NCBI RefSeq assembly: GCF_026262505.1
Contig: NC_067208.1
Coordinates: 15,509,962 to 15,573,961, forward strand
Reading direction: 5' to 3'
Origin: Trichomonas vaginalis G3
Taxonomy: Eukaryota; Parabasalia; Trichomonadida; Trichomonadidae
DNA: 64,000 nt
The position numbers and the translations under genes were made by a program. The number at the start of each line of letters is the position of its first letter. Position 1 is the stretch's first letter. The notes beneath the pieces are model-generated. The model searched no databases. It was given only the letters and a program-made list of their open reading frames with translations, and was not told where the DNA came from. Positions 37,462 through 46,369 of this stretch are shown here, piece after piece.

Positions 37462-38306
37462 ATGCTTTCAATAGAAAAAGAAAATTCAAGAGTTGCTACA
37501 ACTAAACCATTAGATGAACTTTTTACGAATGTCGGTCAAAGTTTGAGACAGAGACCGTAAAGCATGAAGGCTATCGTTTTGACTACCCACTAAGATGGTT
37601 AAGAGACCCATCTGTCACAAAAGCTATTGGCTTTCGTAGAATGAAGTTCATTTCAGAAGCCATACATGGTTTCCCATTTACGGTCGGTTTTGAAATTCGA
37701 TACTATAACAAAGAAAAACGTACGTATGAGAAATTTGAACAGGGAAAACTTTTACAAGTGAATTTGCTTGAAACTTAGAAACAACTCTTCAAGCTTTTCA
37801 AGAAAAAATAAACGATATCTATCTCGAATATGCAAACCAGTTTAACATTGACGAAGGAGAGTACCATCTCGATATTATATATGACAGGAAAAATGCAACT
37901 GTTAAATCAATAGAATAGAAGACCTTGGAGAAGACGTTTATATTTCTACAAAATATAACAACTTGGCATGGTATAGATTTTTGAGGATGTTAAATCAGCC
38001 TGCAGCATATCCAGTACACCCGGACTTTTATGAAGTCGAAAACCCTAATGGAACATATGAAAATGTTTTCGACTCAGATGCTATTATAGTTCATGCTTCA
38101 TTTTCTGGTGCACAAAACTCTTTTTTATGCTTGGCAATGACTTTTACGAAAAACCTACAAAGCTATATGAACCACCGAGTGGAAGTATTTCAGACTTTCA
38201 AGTATGGTTTACAACAGATGGAAGAAAGAGAATAGTTCCATTATACCATGCGTTTTACTTAGAACTTAGTTTCATATACAACTACTATCGAACGGTAAAA
38301 ATATAA
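37462..38306 (+). pseudogene. Unknown protein, paralogue of 30,443-31,303 (Polinton B)
   Basis: Starts MLSIEKENSRVATTKPLDELF and ends with LYHAFYLELSFIYNYY, matching the layout of the 286-residue gene at 30,443-31,303 on the other side of the polymerase block. The copy is broken, several breaks. Counterpart in C at 47,773-48,617. Confidence 0.5.
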
Positions 38307-38308
38307 TT

Positions 38309-38551
38309 TTAATACGGTTGAGGTGTTGGATTTGGTTGCCAACTTGACTGTGGTGCAGGTTCAGGCTGTTGTATAACAGGAGCTTGTTCTTCTGGTTCAG
38401 GGTCTTTAGGTATAATACCAACGAACTGACCTACTCTTTTACCAATATTTTTGACTCCGTTCCAAATTCCTCTTCCGACAGATTTTATTCCATTCCATAT
38501 ACCTCTTCCAACATTTCGAAAGAAGTTTCCTATTCTTCCAAAGAAACCCAT
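38309..38551 (-). CDS. Small amphipathic protein, 80 aa (Polinton B)
   Basis: Whole ORF. MGFFGRIGNFFRNVGRGIWN is followed by a second, near-identical SVGRGIWNGVKNIGKRVGQF turn, a basic amphipathic segment, then a Pro/Gln/Glu-rich tail (EEQAPVIQQPEPAPQ). Such helices are typical of membrane-active or DNA-condensing minor virion proteins; the role is inference. The leader is ATTTTTACATATAGTAAA before ATG. Counterpart in C at 48,622-48,863. Confidence 0.55.
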   Translation of the reverse strand: MGFFGRIGNFFRNVGRGIWNGIKSVGRGIWNGVKNIGKRVGQFVGIIPKDPEPEEQAPVIQQPEPAPQSSWQPNPTPQPY

Positions 38552-38569
38552 TTTACTATATGTAAAAAT

Positions 38570-38932
38570 CTAATGTCCGCCTAGTCTCTTACGTTTCCTT
38601 CTGAGTTCCATAGCATTTTTTAACTGGAGCTCATACATTCTATTTCTCCTCTGGTAGAAAACATACTCTGGGTCAACTCCTGTGTTCGCGTCATCTGCAT
38701 AGAGTTGTTTATATCCCACTTCAGGGTTTGTATAAAACTCTTTCCATCTCATATTTGCATACCATGGTGGCAAACCTAACGCAGCGTCATTTGACATGGC
38801 AGTTTGCATTTGTACATCTGTTGGCACTTGACCATAGTTTGCCATTGCAGTTTGTATTCTAACTTCATTTGGAATATTCTCTGGGTTTGGTTGTCCAGGT
38901 TGCTGTGCATTCGCTAAGTTCTGTGCGTCCAT
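38570..38932 (-). CDS. Unknown protein, 120 aa (Polinton B)
   Basis: Whole ORF. Gln/Asn/Pro-rich N-terminus with an internal duplication (VRIQTAMANYGQVPTDVQMQTAMSND), an aromatic middle (LPPWYANMRWKEFYTNPEVGY), and a basic C-terminus (MELRRKRKRLGGH). The leader is ATTTTTATCTAATATTAA before ATG. Counterpart in C at 48,882-49,242. Family unknown. Confidence 0.55.
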   Translation of the reverse strand: MDAQNLANAQQPGQPNPENIPNEVRIQTAMANYGQVPTDVQMQTAMSNDAALGLPPWYANMRWKEFYTNPEVGYKQLYADDANTGVDPEYVFYQRRNRMYELQLKNAMELRRKRKRLGGH

Positions 38933-38955
38933 TTAATATTAGATAAAAATATCTC

Positions 38956-39087
38956 TTACGAGTACATATGCTGAACATTTGCAGGCATTGGTTCATCTTC
39001 ATATTCTCTATATCTTTCTGCCACGTCAAATAAGTAAATGACACAATGGAAAAAACCTAAAACAAGTAGTCCTATTTCAAACCACAT
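38956..39087 (-). CDS. Small membrane protein, 43 aa (Polinton B)
   Basis: MWFEIGLLVLGFFHCVIYLF forms one hydrophobic membrane-spanning segment, followed by an acidic tail (DVAERYREYEDEPMPANVQ). It overlaps the 3' end of the methyltransferase gene by 16 bp on the same strand, and the same frame is conserved in C (49,266-49,397), which argues for a real gene. Role unknown. Confidence 0.5.
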   Translation of the reverse strand: MWFEIGLLVLGFFHCVIYLFDVAERYREYEDEPMPANVQHMYS

Positions 39088-39888
39088 TTACTTACCAATA
39101 AAATTTCTTTGTTATGACACTTTTTCCGGTTTATAGGACCTCTCTCATATTCTATTTTATCGTAAATAAACTCATAGCCATGTATGTCCTCTAACCATCT
39201 CATAACGGTTTCCAAACCACTTTTATCGGATGTAAAGTAAAAGCATGGATGGTTATGTAAAACGTCTAAAGTTTCTAAAGAGTCTCTCAAAGTCCAGTCT
39301 ACTTGGTATTGAAAATCGTATGTGTTATAGAACGGTGGGTCTACTATAAAGAAAACATTTTCCTTGTTTTTATATTTTTCATACAACTCTGTCCAATGAC
39401 ATCTCACAAACTCTATACCCTCAGTATATTTTTCTATGTTCTCTTTGAAAACCTTTGTATAGTTAAGATATAAAACGTTTGACATAAGTGTTTCAATGTC
39501 ATGAACTCTTATAGAACCACTATACAATAGTCTAGAAGATATACTATCCAGTCAATATACTCTGCTTTTTTTAAAACCTCTCTGACAGTATTTTTCTTAT
39601 CTAATGGTATACGTTCCATCTTACCTATAGGTATCTTTTCTTTTAACTCTTTCAATATTTTGTTTGTGTCTGGTATATGTTTGAGACGGTTCATATAGTT
39701 GTCGAAGTCATTGCATATAATCTTTGAGTCAGGAAATACAGTATGGCACAAATGAGATATATAGAAACTTCCACCGAACAAATCTACAAATGTTAGACCA
39801 TTCGGTAGTTTCTTAAGTTCTCTCAATAGAATATCTTTACATCTACTCTTATTTCAAAGAAGGGTAACGGTGGTTTTGTAAAATTCAT
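39072..39888 (-). pseudogene. Dam/D12-class adenine methyltransferase (Polinton B)
   Basis: Copy of the enzyme that is whole at 49,382-50,200 in C and at 12,782-13,573 in A, with the DPPFYNT catalytic motif visible. It has the C-type tail (KCHNKEILLVSKCGLK). The copy is broken, a couple of breaks. Confidence 0.78.
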
Positions 39889-40293
39889 TTTATATACAAT
39901 AAAAATGTTTTTACCCTGAAAAGTGACAGAAAAGTGACAAAACATGAAAACTACTCGGTTAAGGTCTTGTCGGTTTTGTAAAATAACCATCCTATCTCAT
40001 TCTATAAGGAAGAAAAGGCTTCTCAAAGTATACTTCTTGGAACGCCCGTAACTTTTCTGTAGCGACGATAGACCCTTACTTGTCCGGACATAGTTCTACT
40101 ATTTTGAGTCCTCTACAAACAAGTCAACAGCAACGACTTTCAAAAATTTTTAGGGCTAGAAGGCACGAAGTGCCTGGGAAGCCCGCTTCACCAAAAAAAA
40201 CCTCATTTTATACTTCATTGCATACTAAACATCTTCAGGGGGCTAGAGGGGCGCAGCCCTGGAAGCCCCAATGCCTTTTTTTTTTTTTTTTTT
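39889..40293. repeat. Right terminus of Polinton B with two nested hairpins
   Basis: After the methyltransferase leader comes a segment that matches, in inverted orientation, the left end of D at about 54,950-55,110, including the methyltransferase-tail vestige. Two terminal hairpins follow: 40,153-40,184 and 40,238-40,269. The outer one is followed by AATGCC and the terminal T run. Two stacked termini suggest recombination between element ends. Confidence 0.75.
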
Positions 40294-40299
40294 TAATCA
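40294..40299. repeat. Target-site duplication TAATCA, right copy
   Basis: Matches 14,778-14,783 on the other side of Polinton B. Confidence 0.75.
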
Positions 40300-40667
40300 T
40301 ATTAGATGCTATATAATTTCTTATAATAACTTTATATCGACAGATAATATCAGCTTTTCATATGATCAATAAAATTGAGAGAATGTCAGAAAGTAGGAAG
40401 TGCGCCCTTAATATTTATAATTAGAAAGGCGTTAGATTTTCTTATTGATACAAAACCTCAAAATTGAATAGATTCAAATAATTTTTATTCAAAAATAAAT
40501 TAGTTATTTGAGTTTAATACTAATTATCTATTCAAGCAACAAATTTTGTAATTTAACATATTTTGTGAGATCAGATTGAATTAATTCAAGGTTCTTTTCA
40601 ATTAATATTAATGACCATATTACGCATTTTCGAACATTCTAAACCAAATATATAAAAATGGGAGACG
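40300..40667. other. Host DNA right of Polinton B
   Basis: AT-rich and without a gene. The stretch GTCAGAAAGTAGGAAGTGCG at about 40,385 loosely resembles, in inverted orientation, the sequence just left of B (about 14,690-14,730), which could reflect an older repeat at the insertion site or chance. Confidence 0.4.
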
Positions 40668-41751
40668 AATGTTAAATTTGCTAGACATGGGGAGTTGTTT
40701 ACCGAGTTTTAGCTCTTATCTCTAACAAAAAATTAATTTTTAAAAAAAAGACCGAATACGTTTCACAGCGAGAAAAAAATAAAAGGCAAGATAGAATTTT
40801 CTAGACATAAAGAAGTTGTTTACCGAGTTTTAGCTCTTATCTCTAACAAAAAATTAATTTTTAAAAAAAAGACCGAATACGTTTCACAGCGAGAAAAAAA
40901 TAAAAGGCAAGATAGAATTTTTCTAGACATAAAGAAGTTGTTTACCGAGTTTTAGCTCTTATCTCTAACAAAAAATTAATTTTTAAAAAAAAGACCGAAT
41001 ACGTTTCACAGCGAGAAAAAATAAAAGGCAAGATAGAATTTTCTAGACATAAAGAAGTTGTTTACCGAGTTTTAGCTCTTATCTCTAACAAAAAATTAAT
41101 TTTTAAAAAAAAGACCGAATACGTTTCACAGCGAGAAAAAAATAAAAGGCAAGATAGAATTTTCTAGACATAAAGAAGTTGTTTACCGAGTTTTAGCTCT
41201 TATCTCTAACAAAAAATTAATTTTTAAAAAAAAGACCGAATACGTTTCACAGCGAGAAAAAATAAAAGGCAAGATAGAATTTTCTAGACATAAAGAAGTT
41301 GTTTACCGAGTTTTAGCTCTTATCTCTAACAAAAAATTAATTTTTAAAAAAAAGACCGAATACGTTTCACAGCGAGAAAAAAATAAAAGGCAAGATAGAA
41401 TTTTCTAGACATAAAGAAGTTGTTTACCGAGTTTTAGCTCTTATCTCTAACAAAAAATTAATTTTTAAAAAAAAGACCGAATACGTTTCACAGCGAGAAA
41501 AAAATAAAAGGCAAGATAGAATTTTCTAGACATAAAGAAGTTGTTTACCGAGTTTTAGCTCTTATCTCTAACAAAAAATTAATTTTTAAAAAAAAGACCG
41601 AATACGTTTCACAGCGAGAAAAAAATAAAAGGCAAGATAGAATTTTCTAGACATAAAGAAGTTGTTTACCGAGTTTTAGCTCTTATCTCTAACAAAAAAT
41701 TAATTTTTAAAAAAATGACCGAATACGTTTCACAGCGAGAAAAAAATAAAA
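40668..41751. repeat. Left tandem array, 9 units of about 121 bp
   Basis: Units start CTAGACATAAAGAAGTTG at 40,681 (variant), 40,801, 40,923, 41,043, 41,164, 41,284, 41,405, 41,526 and 41,647. They are nearly identical and differ mainly in lengths of A and T runs. Each contains GTTTACCGAGTTTTAGCTC, ACCGAATACG and TTTCACAGCGAG. Confidence 0.9.
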
Positions 41752-41919
41752 CTGTACACTGATTTTCATTTTCATTTCCAGTCACTTTACTTATTATTTT
41801 TTCTTTTTTTCATTTTAATTATAAATTATTTCGTAATACGTTTATTTACGTTACCATTTTCTTTATTCTTTTGAATTCCATACTAGACACATATAGAATA
41901 TTTTGATTGTTAACGTACT

Positions 41920-41925
41920 TCATTA
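41920..41925 (+). promoter_or_regulatory. Initiator (TCAYWW) of the transposase gene
   Basis: TCATTA fits the T. vaginalis initiator consensus TCAYWW, with the expected A+1 at 41,922, six bases before the ATG at 41,928. Confidence 0.5.
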
Positions 41926-41927
41926 GA

Positions 41928-42903
41928 ATGAATCCTTACAAAGGGTATGTCGATCGAATTTACCTAATTGGTATTTCCAATCAGATTGAAGAAGGTAAAA
42001 TGACATGGGAAGAAGCTTGCACCCATGTTCCCATCGCCCCAACCCTTCAATCAAATGATTTCAAATATTTAGATGTTTCAAAATCTTTTTTTACAAAATC
42101 AATTTAGCTTACAGAATATCCCATTGCCTAAAGGCAAGAAAGGTCGTAGGGTCAATCCCTACGACCAAATCAAAGCTCTTGCTGTGATACATGACCACTG
42201 GGCCTTTCCCTGTGGTCAAACAAAACAATGGAAACGTTTGAAATTACAACAAATTGATGTATCTTATAGAGAAGTACGCAGATACTTCAAAGAAAATCAT
42301 TTCACCAAGACGCGATTAGAGCATGCCGGGCCAGAAACAGCAGTAAGATATTGGGCGCTTTCACCCAATCTTATCTGGCACGCAGATGTTCATTATTTTA
42401 GGGGTGTTCGTGGCCAGTATATTTATGGCATAATCGACGATTTTAGCCGCAAAGTCCTAGCGTGTATACAAATACCAGATATGCTGGCAGCGACGACAGC
42501 GAACGTTGCGGCTTCCGCCTTCATTGAATTTGGCGCCCCTTATTGTTTCTGGACCGACAACGGTTCAGAAAATAGGGGCGCCTTTCAAGATCTACTTGAT
42601 CTTTGGGGCGTCCAATGGCGGCATACAGACTCTCATTCTCCCTACCAAAATGGGAAGATTGAGAGATTCTGGCCGACATTGGAGCGCTGCCAAAGCATTC
42701 AGGCTATTCCTGCCTTTATTTGGGAGTACAATAATAACACACCGCATGAAGATCTCCCAATTAATCCATTAACTGGAACAAATTACACGCCAAATCAAAT
42801 GTATCAGCTGAAACCGAAATACACAAATGCAGATACAGAAAGGTTGTGGCAAATATGGGATACAGATACAGGCATGACCGCTGTTGACACATTCACAACG
42901 TAA
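41928..42903 (+). CDS. DDE transposase, integrase-core type, with a frame change
   Basis: Two overlapping frames: 41,928-42,107 (MNPYKGYVDRIYLIGISNQI...) and 42,073-42,903. They meet at a run of seven T in AAATCTTTTTTTAC, so either a single-base indel or ribosomal slippage separates them. The second frame holds an integrase-core fold: WHADVHYF (first Asp), FWTDNGSENRG (second Asp) and SPYQNGKIERFW (Glu), with 34 residues between the second Asp and the Glu by my count, as in IS3/IS481/Ginger-like enzymes. TCATTA, a host initiator match, lies 6 bases before the ATG. The region is visibly richer in G and C than its surroundings. Confidence 0.75.
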
Positions 42904-43305
42904 TAATAAACATAATTTTTTAATTTCATTTTTAACAAGTTTTTTTAAATGTATGTAATGAATAATTCATTAGAATATGATAATGCACATTGTAACAGAA
43001 TAGAACAATCACCAAATTTTTTTTGAAATTAAAAAATAAAAGTAAAAAGTATAAAGTAATCTAACCAAAAAAGATATTTAAAAGAATTTTGGAAAAAACA
43101 GAATAAGGATAATGATATTATTTTAGATACACAATCGAGGTACTGAAGAATAATCCGGTAAAATGATGATATAAAATTAGATTATTTTACAAGTAGCTAA
43201 AAGAATAAAACTATAATATAAAATAAATGAAGTTTAATGAAACAATAAAGGTTAAATAAATAATAAAGATTTTTATTTTATATCAGTATTGAGAAGAAGT
43301 AACAG
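42904..43305. other. AT-rich 3' region of the transposon
   Basis: No ORF of note. It starts with TAATAATAAAC after the stop, which includes the TAAA polyadenylation-type signal used in trichomonads, and is otherwise featureless A- and T-rich DNA up to the right array. Confidence 0.5.
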
Positions 43306-45087
43306 CTAAAACTCGGTAAACAACTTCTTTATGTCTAGAAAATTCTATCTTGCCTTTTATTTTTTTCTCGCTGTGAAACGTATTCGGTCTTTTTTTTAAA
43401 AATTAATTTTTTGTTAGAGATAAGAGCTAAAACTCGGTAAACAACTTCTTTATGTCTAGAAAATTCTATCTTGCCTTTTATTTTTTTCTCGCTGTGAAAC
43501 GTATTCGGTCTTTTTTTTAAAAATTAATTTTTTGTTAGAGATAAGAGCTAAAACTCGGTAAACAACTTCTTTATGTCTAGAAAATTCTATCTTGCCTTTT
43601 ATTTTTTTCTCGCTGTGAAACGTATTCGGTCTTTTTTTTAAAAATTAATTTTTTGTTAGAGATAAGAGCTAAAACTCGGTAAACAACTTCTTTATGTCTA
43701 GAAAATTCTATCTTGCCTTTTATTTTTTTCTCGCTGTGAAACGTATTCGGTCTTTTTTTTTAAAATTAATTTTTTGTTAGAGATAAGAGCTAAAACTCGG
43801 TAAACAACTTCTTTATGTCTAGAAAATTCTATCTTGCCTTTTATTTTTTTCTCGCTGTGAAACGTATTCGGTCTTTTTTTTAAAAATTAATTTTTTGTTA
43901 GAGATAAGAGCTAAAACTCGGTAAACAACTTCTTTATGTCTAGAAAATTCTATCTTGCCTTTTATTTTTTTCTCGCTGTGAAACGTATTCGGTCTTTTTT
44001 TTAAAAATTAATTTTTTGTTAGAGATAAGAGCTAAAACTCGGTAAACAACTTCTTTATGTCTAGAAAATTCTATCTTGCCTTTTATTTTTTTCTCGCTGT
44101 GAAACGTATTCGGTCTTTTTTTTAAAAATTAATTTTTGTTAGAGATAAAAGCTAAAACTCGGTAAACAACTTCTTTATGTCTAGAAAATTCTATCTTGCC
44201 TTTTATTTTTTTCTCGCTGTGAAACGTATTCGGTCTTTTTTTTAAAAATTAATTTTTTGTTAGAGATAAGAGCTAAAACTCGGTAAACAACTTCTTTATG
44301 TCTAGAAATTCTATCTTGCCTTTTATTTTTTTTCTCGCTGTGAAACGTATTCGGTCTTTTTTTTAAAAATTAATTTTTTGTTAGAGATAAGAGCTAAAAC
44401 TCGGTAAACAACTTCTTTATGTCTAGAAAATTCTATCTTGCCTTTTATTTTTTTCTCGCTGTGAAACGTATTCGGTCTTTTTTTTAAAAATTAATTTTTT
44501 GTTAGAGATAAGAGCTAAAACTCGGTAAACAACTTCTTTATGTCTAGAAAATTCTATCTTGCCTTTTATTTTTTTCTCGCTGTGAAACGTATTCGGTCTT
44601 TTTTTTAAAAATTAATTTTTTGTTAGAGATAAGAGCTAAAACTCGGTAAACAACTTCTTTATGTCTAGAAAATTCTATCTTGCCTTTTATTTTTTTCTCG
44701 CTGTGAAACGTATTCGGTCTTTTTTTTAAAAATTAATTTTTTGTTAGAGATAAGAGCTAAAACTCGGTAAACAACTTCTTTATGTCTAGAAAATTCTATC
44801 TTGCCTTTTATTTTTTTCTCGCTGTGAAACGTATTCGGTCTTTTTTTTAAAAATTAATTTTTTGTTAGAGATAAGAGCTAAAACTCGGTAAACAACTTCT
44901 TTATGTCTAGAAAATTCTATCTTGCCTTTTATTTTTTTCTCGCTGTGAAACGTATTCGGTCTTTTTTTTAAAAATTAATTTTTTGTTAGAGATAAGAGCT
45001 AAAACTCGGTAAACAACTTCTTTATGTCTAGAAAATTCTATCTTGCCTTTTATTTTTTTCTCGCTGTGAAACGTATTCGGTCTTTTT
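43306..45087. repeat. Right tandem array, about 15 units of about 121 bp, inverted
   Basis: Inverted orientation of the left-array unit, with CTCGGTAAACAACTTC and TTTATGTCTAG spaced about every 121 bp from about 43,312 to 45,027. Unit differences are mostly one-base changes in homopolymers. It ends within a unit at CGGTCTTTTT and passes directly into Polinton C sequence. Confidence 0.9.
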
Positions 45088-45089
45088 TA

Positions 45090-45395
45090 TCATGGTCCTG
45101 CTTGGTTATAGTAGTCATTTGCTTTGTTATAAATAGTTTCCTGCTTGTCTTCCTACATTGTCCATCCATCCTTGAACTTTTCCTCTTGTTTCAGGATTTG
45201 GAATAAGATTTGTTGCATCTCGTGCTACATCCCAACCTTTCTGTACAGTTTGTATAATAGGTTGTGCTTTCTCTTTAAGTATACCTAATGTACTCAAAAT
45301 CTTCCTTCCAACTCCAAATACACCTCTGGCTATTGTTCCCACTGCGGGCAAAAATCTGGATGCAACTCCTGGCTAATGCGCCAAATAAACCCATT
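45090..45395 (-). pseudogene. Small amphipathic protein, partial (Polinton C)
   Basis: Copy of the gene at 34,927-35,327 (FLPAVGTIARGVFGVGRKI...), cut by the transposon array on its C-terminal side. Confidence 0.45.
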
Positions 45396-45411
45396 TCTTA
45401 TAGGATAAAAA

Positions 45412-46369
45412 ATGACGAATCCAAACAAGGACCCTATGTTTCTAAGGCAACAAAAAAAGCACTCATGATAAAAATCTTTAGTTAACAACAAATGCTTGGT
45501 TTATGGATATCTTGGAAAACATTCCGAGAGTTAGAACAGATGGACCACCATACTGGCTAATATTTGTCGTCAAACAACAAGATACTGTGAAGCCATACCA
45601 TTACAGTCCAAAGCTATTTTAGATATCTTAGCAGCTTTGACAATATTCGTTGACAAATACCATCCAAACAAAACTGACATCTGACTGTGAAAGTTCTTTC
45701 AAATCAGATGATGTAAAAAACTATCTGCGTTCAAAAAATGTAAACCAATATTTCATTGTCGACCAAAACCATTCTGCTCTTGGTGTCATTGACGGTTGTA
45801 TAAAAAATGTTAAGAGACTTAAACCAACCACAAGGTGGTGAAGCAAATGAAATGTCATATGACGACAAATATAGACACTTCTCCCAGGCAAAGATGAGAC
45901 AAGTTTAAAATATTTACAATAGCCGTAAACAAAAAGGTTTGGGAAACCACTCCCCGAGAAAATGAAAACAACCCTGACTTAGAGAAAGACTATATATTTA
46001 ATAATTTAGTCAAAAGAGACAAACAAGAAAGAATGCCGGGCTTCAAACTTCAGAAAGGTGACAAAGTAAAAATAGAAATACCTAAACGCGACCCATATGA
46101 AAATACTATTGACTATGACAACAATGGGAACCCGACAGGTACTCACATTCGTGTTCGTAAAAATAGAAGAAAGTATACAAGAGAATATTATGAAGTTTTA
46201 GGCAAACATGGCAAAATGTACACACTGCAAGCAGAAGATAAAACTACTATTGTCAGACCTCGTTTCAAACTTGTCAAAGTTCAAGGTGGTATACTTTCAA
46301 AGACAGTTCCTAACAAATATAAGACAACTCCTGAACGAATATGCTAAAGAAGTTGAAAATGACGACTAA
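45412..46369 (+). pseudogene. Retroviral-type (rve) integrase (Polinton C)
   Basis: Copy of the integrase at 35,345-36,301, with LTSDCESSFKSDD and the basic C-terminal GDKVKIEIPKRDPYEN segment visible. The copy is broken, several breaks. Confidence 0.7.

Larger units (their letters stand above)
14784..40293 (+). mobile_element. Polinton/Maverick copy B (both ends present)
   Basis: About 25.5 kb bounded by matching ends: A run, GGTATTGGGG hairpin and GAAGATGTTTAGTAT on the left, the same in inverted order on the right, with TAATCA duplicated outside. Parts: left capsid/replication block (14,877-24,949), accessory repeat-rich zone (24,950-30,442), polymerase/integrase/fibre block (30,443-38,932) and methyltransferase at the right end. 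It is broken, with about twenty breaks spread over the capsid-side and accessory genes, while the polymerase, HNH and fibre frames look open. High similarity to A, C and D suggests recent insertion. The right end appears to carry two nested termini. Confidence 0.92.
40668..45087 (+). mobile_element. DDE transposon with inverted tandem-repeat ends
   Basis: A transposase gene (41,928-42,903) is flanked by two arrays of the same approximately 121-bp unit in opposite orientation: 9 units on the left (40,668-41,751) and about 15 on the right (43,306-45,087). No Polinton gene is inside. The right array abuts Polinton C directly, so the transposon probably inserted in or next to that element. Ends are not clean: the two outer ends stop at different phases of the unit, and I could not define a target duplication. 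Confidence 0.7.

Noticed and set aside
40080-40316. Short ORF over the right terminus of Polinton B
   Set aside because: It runs through the terminal hairpins and T run; noncoding terminal repeat.
40668-45087. CRISPR-like array
   Set aside because: Units are adjacent 121-bp tandem repeats without unique spacers, on both sides of a transposase, in a eukaryotic genome.
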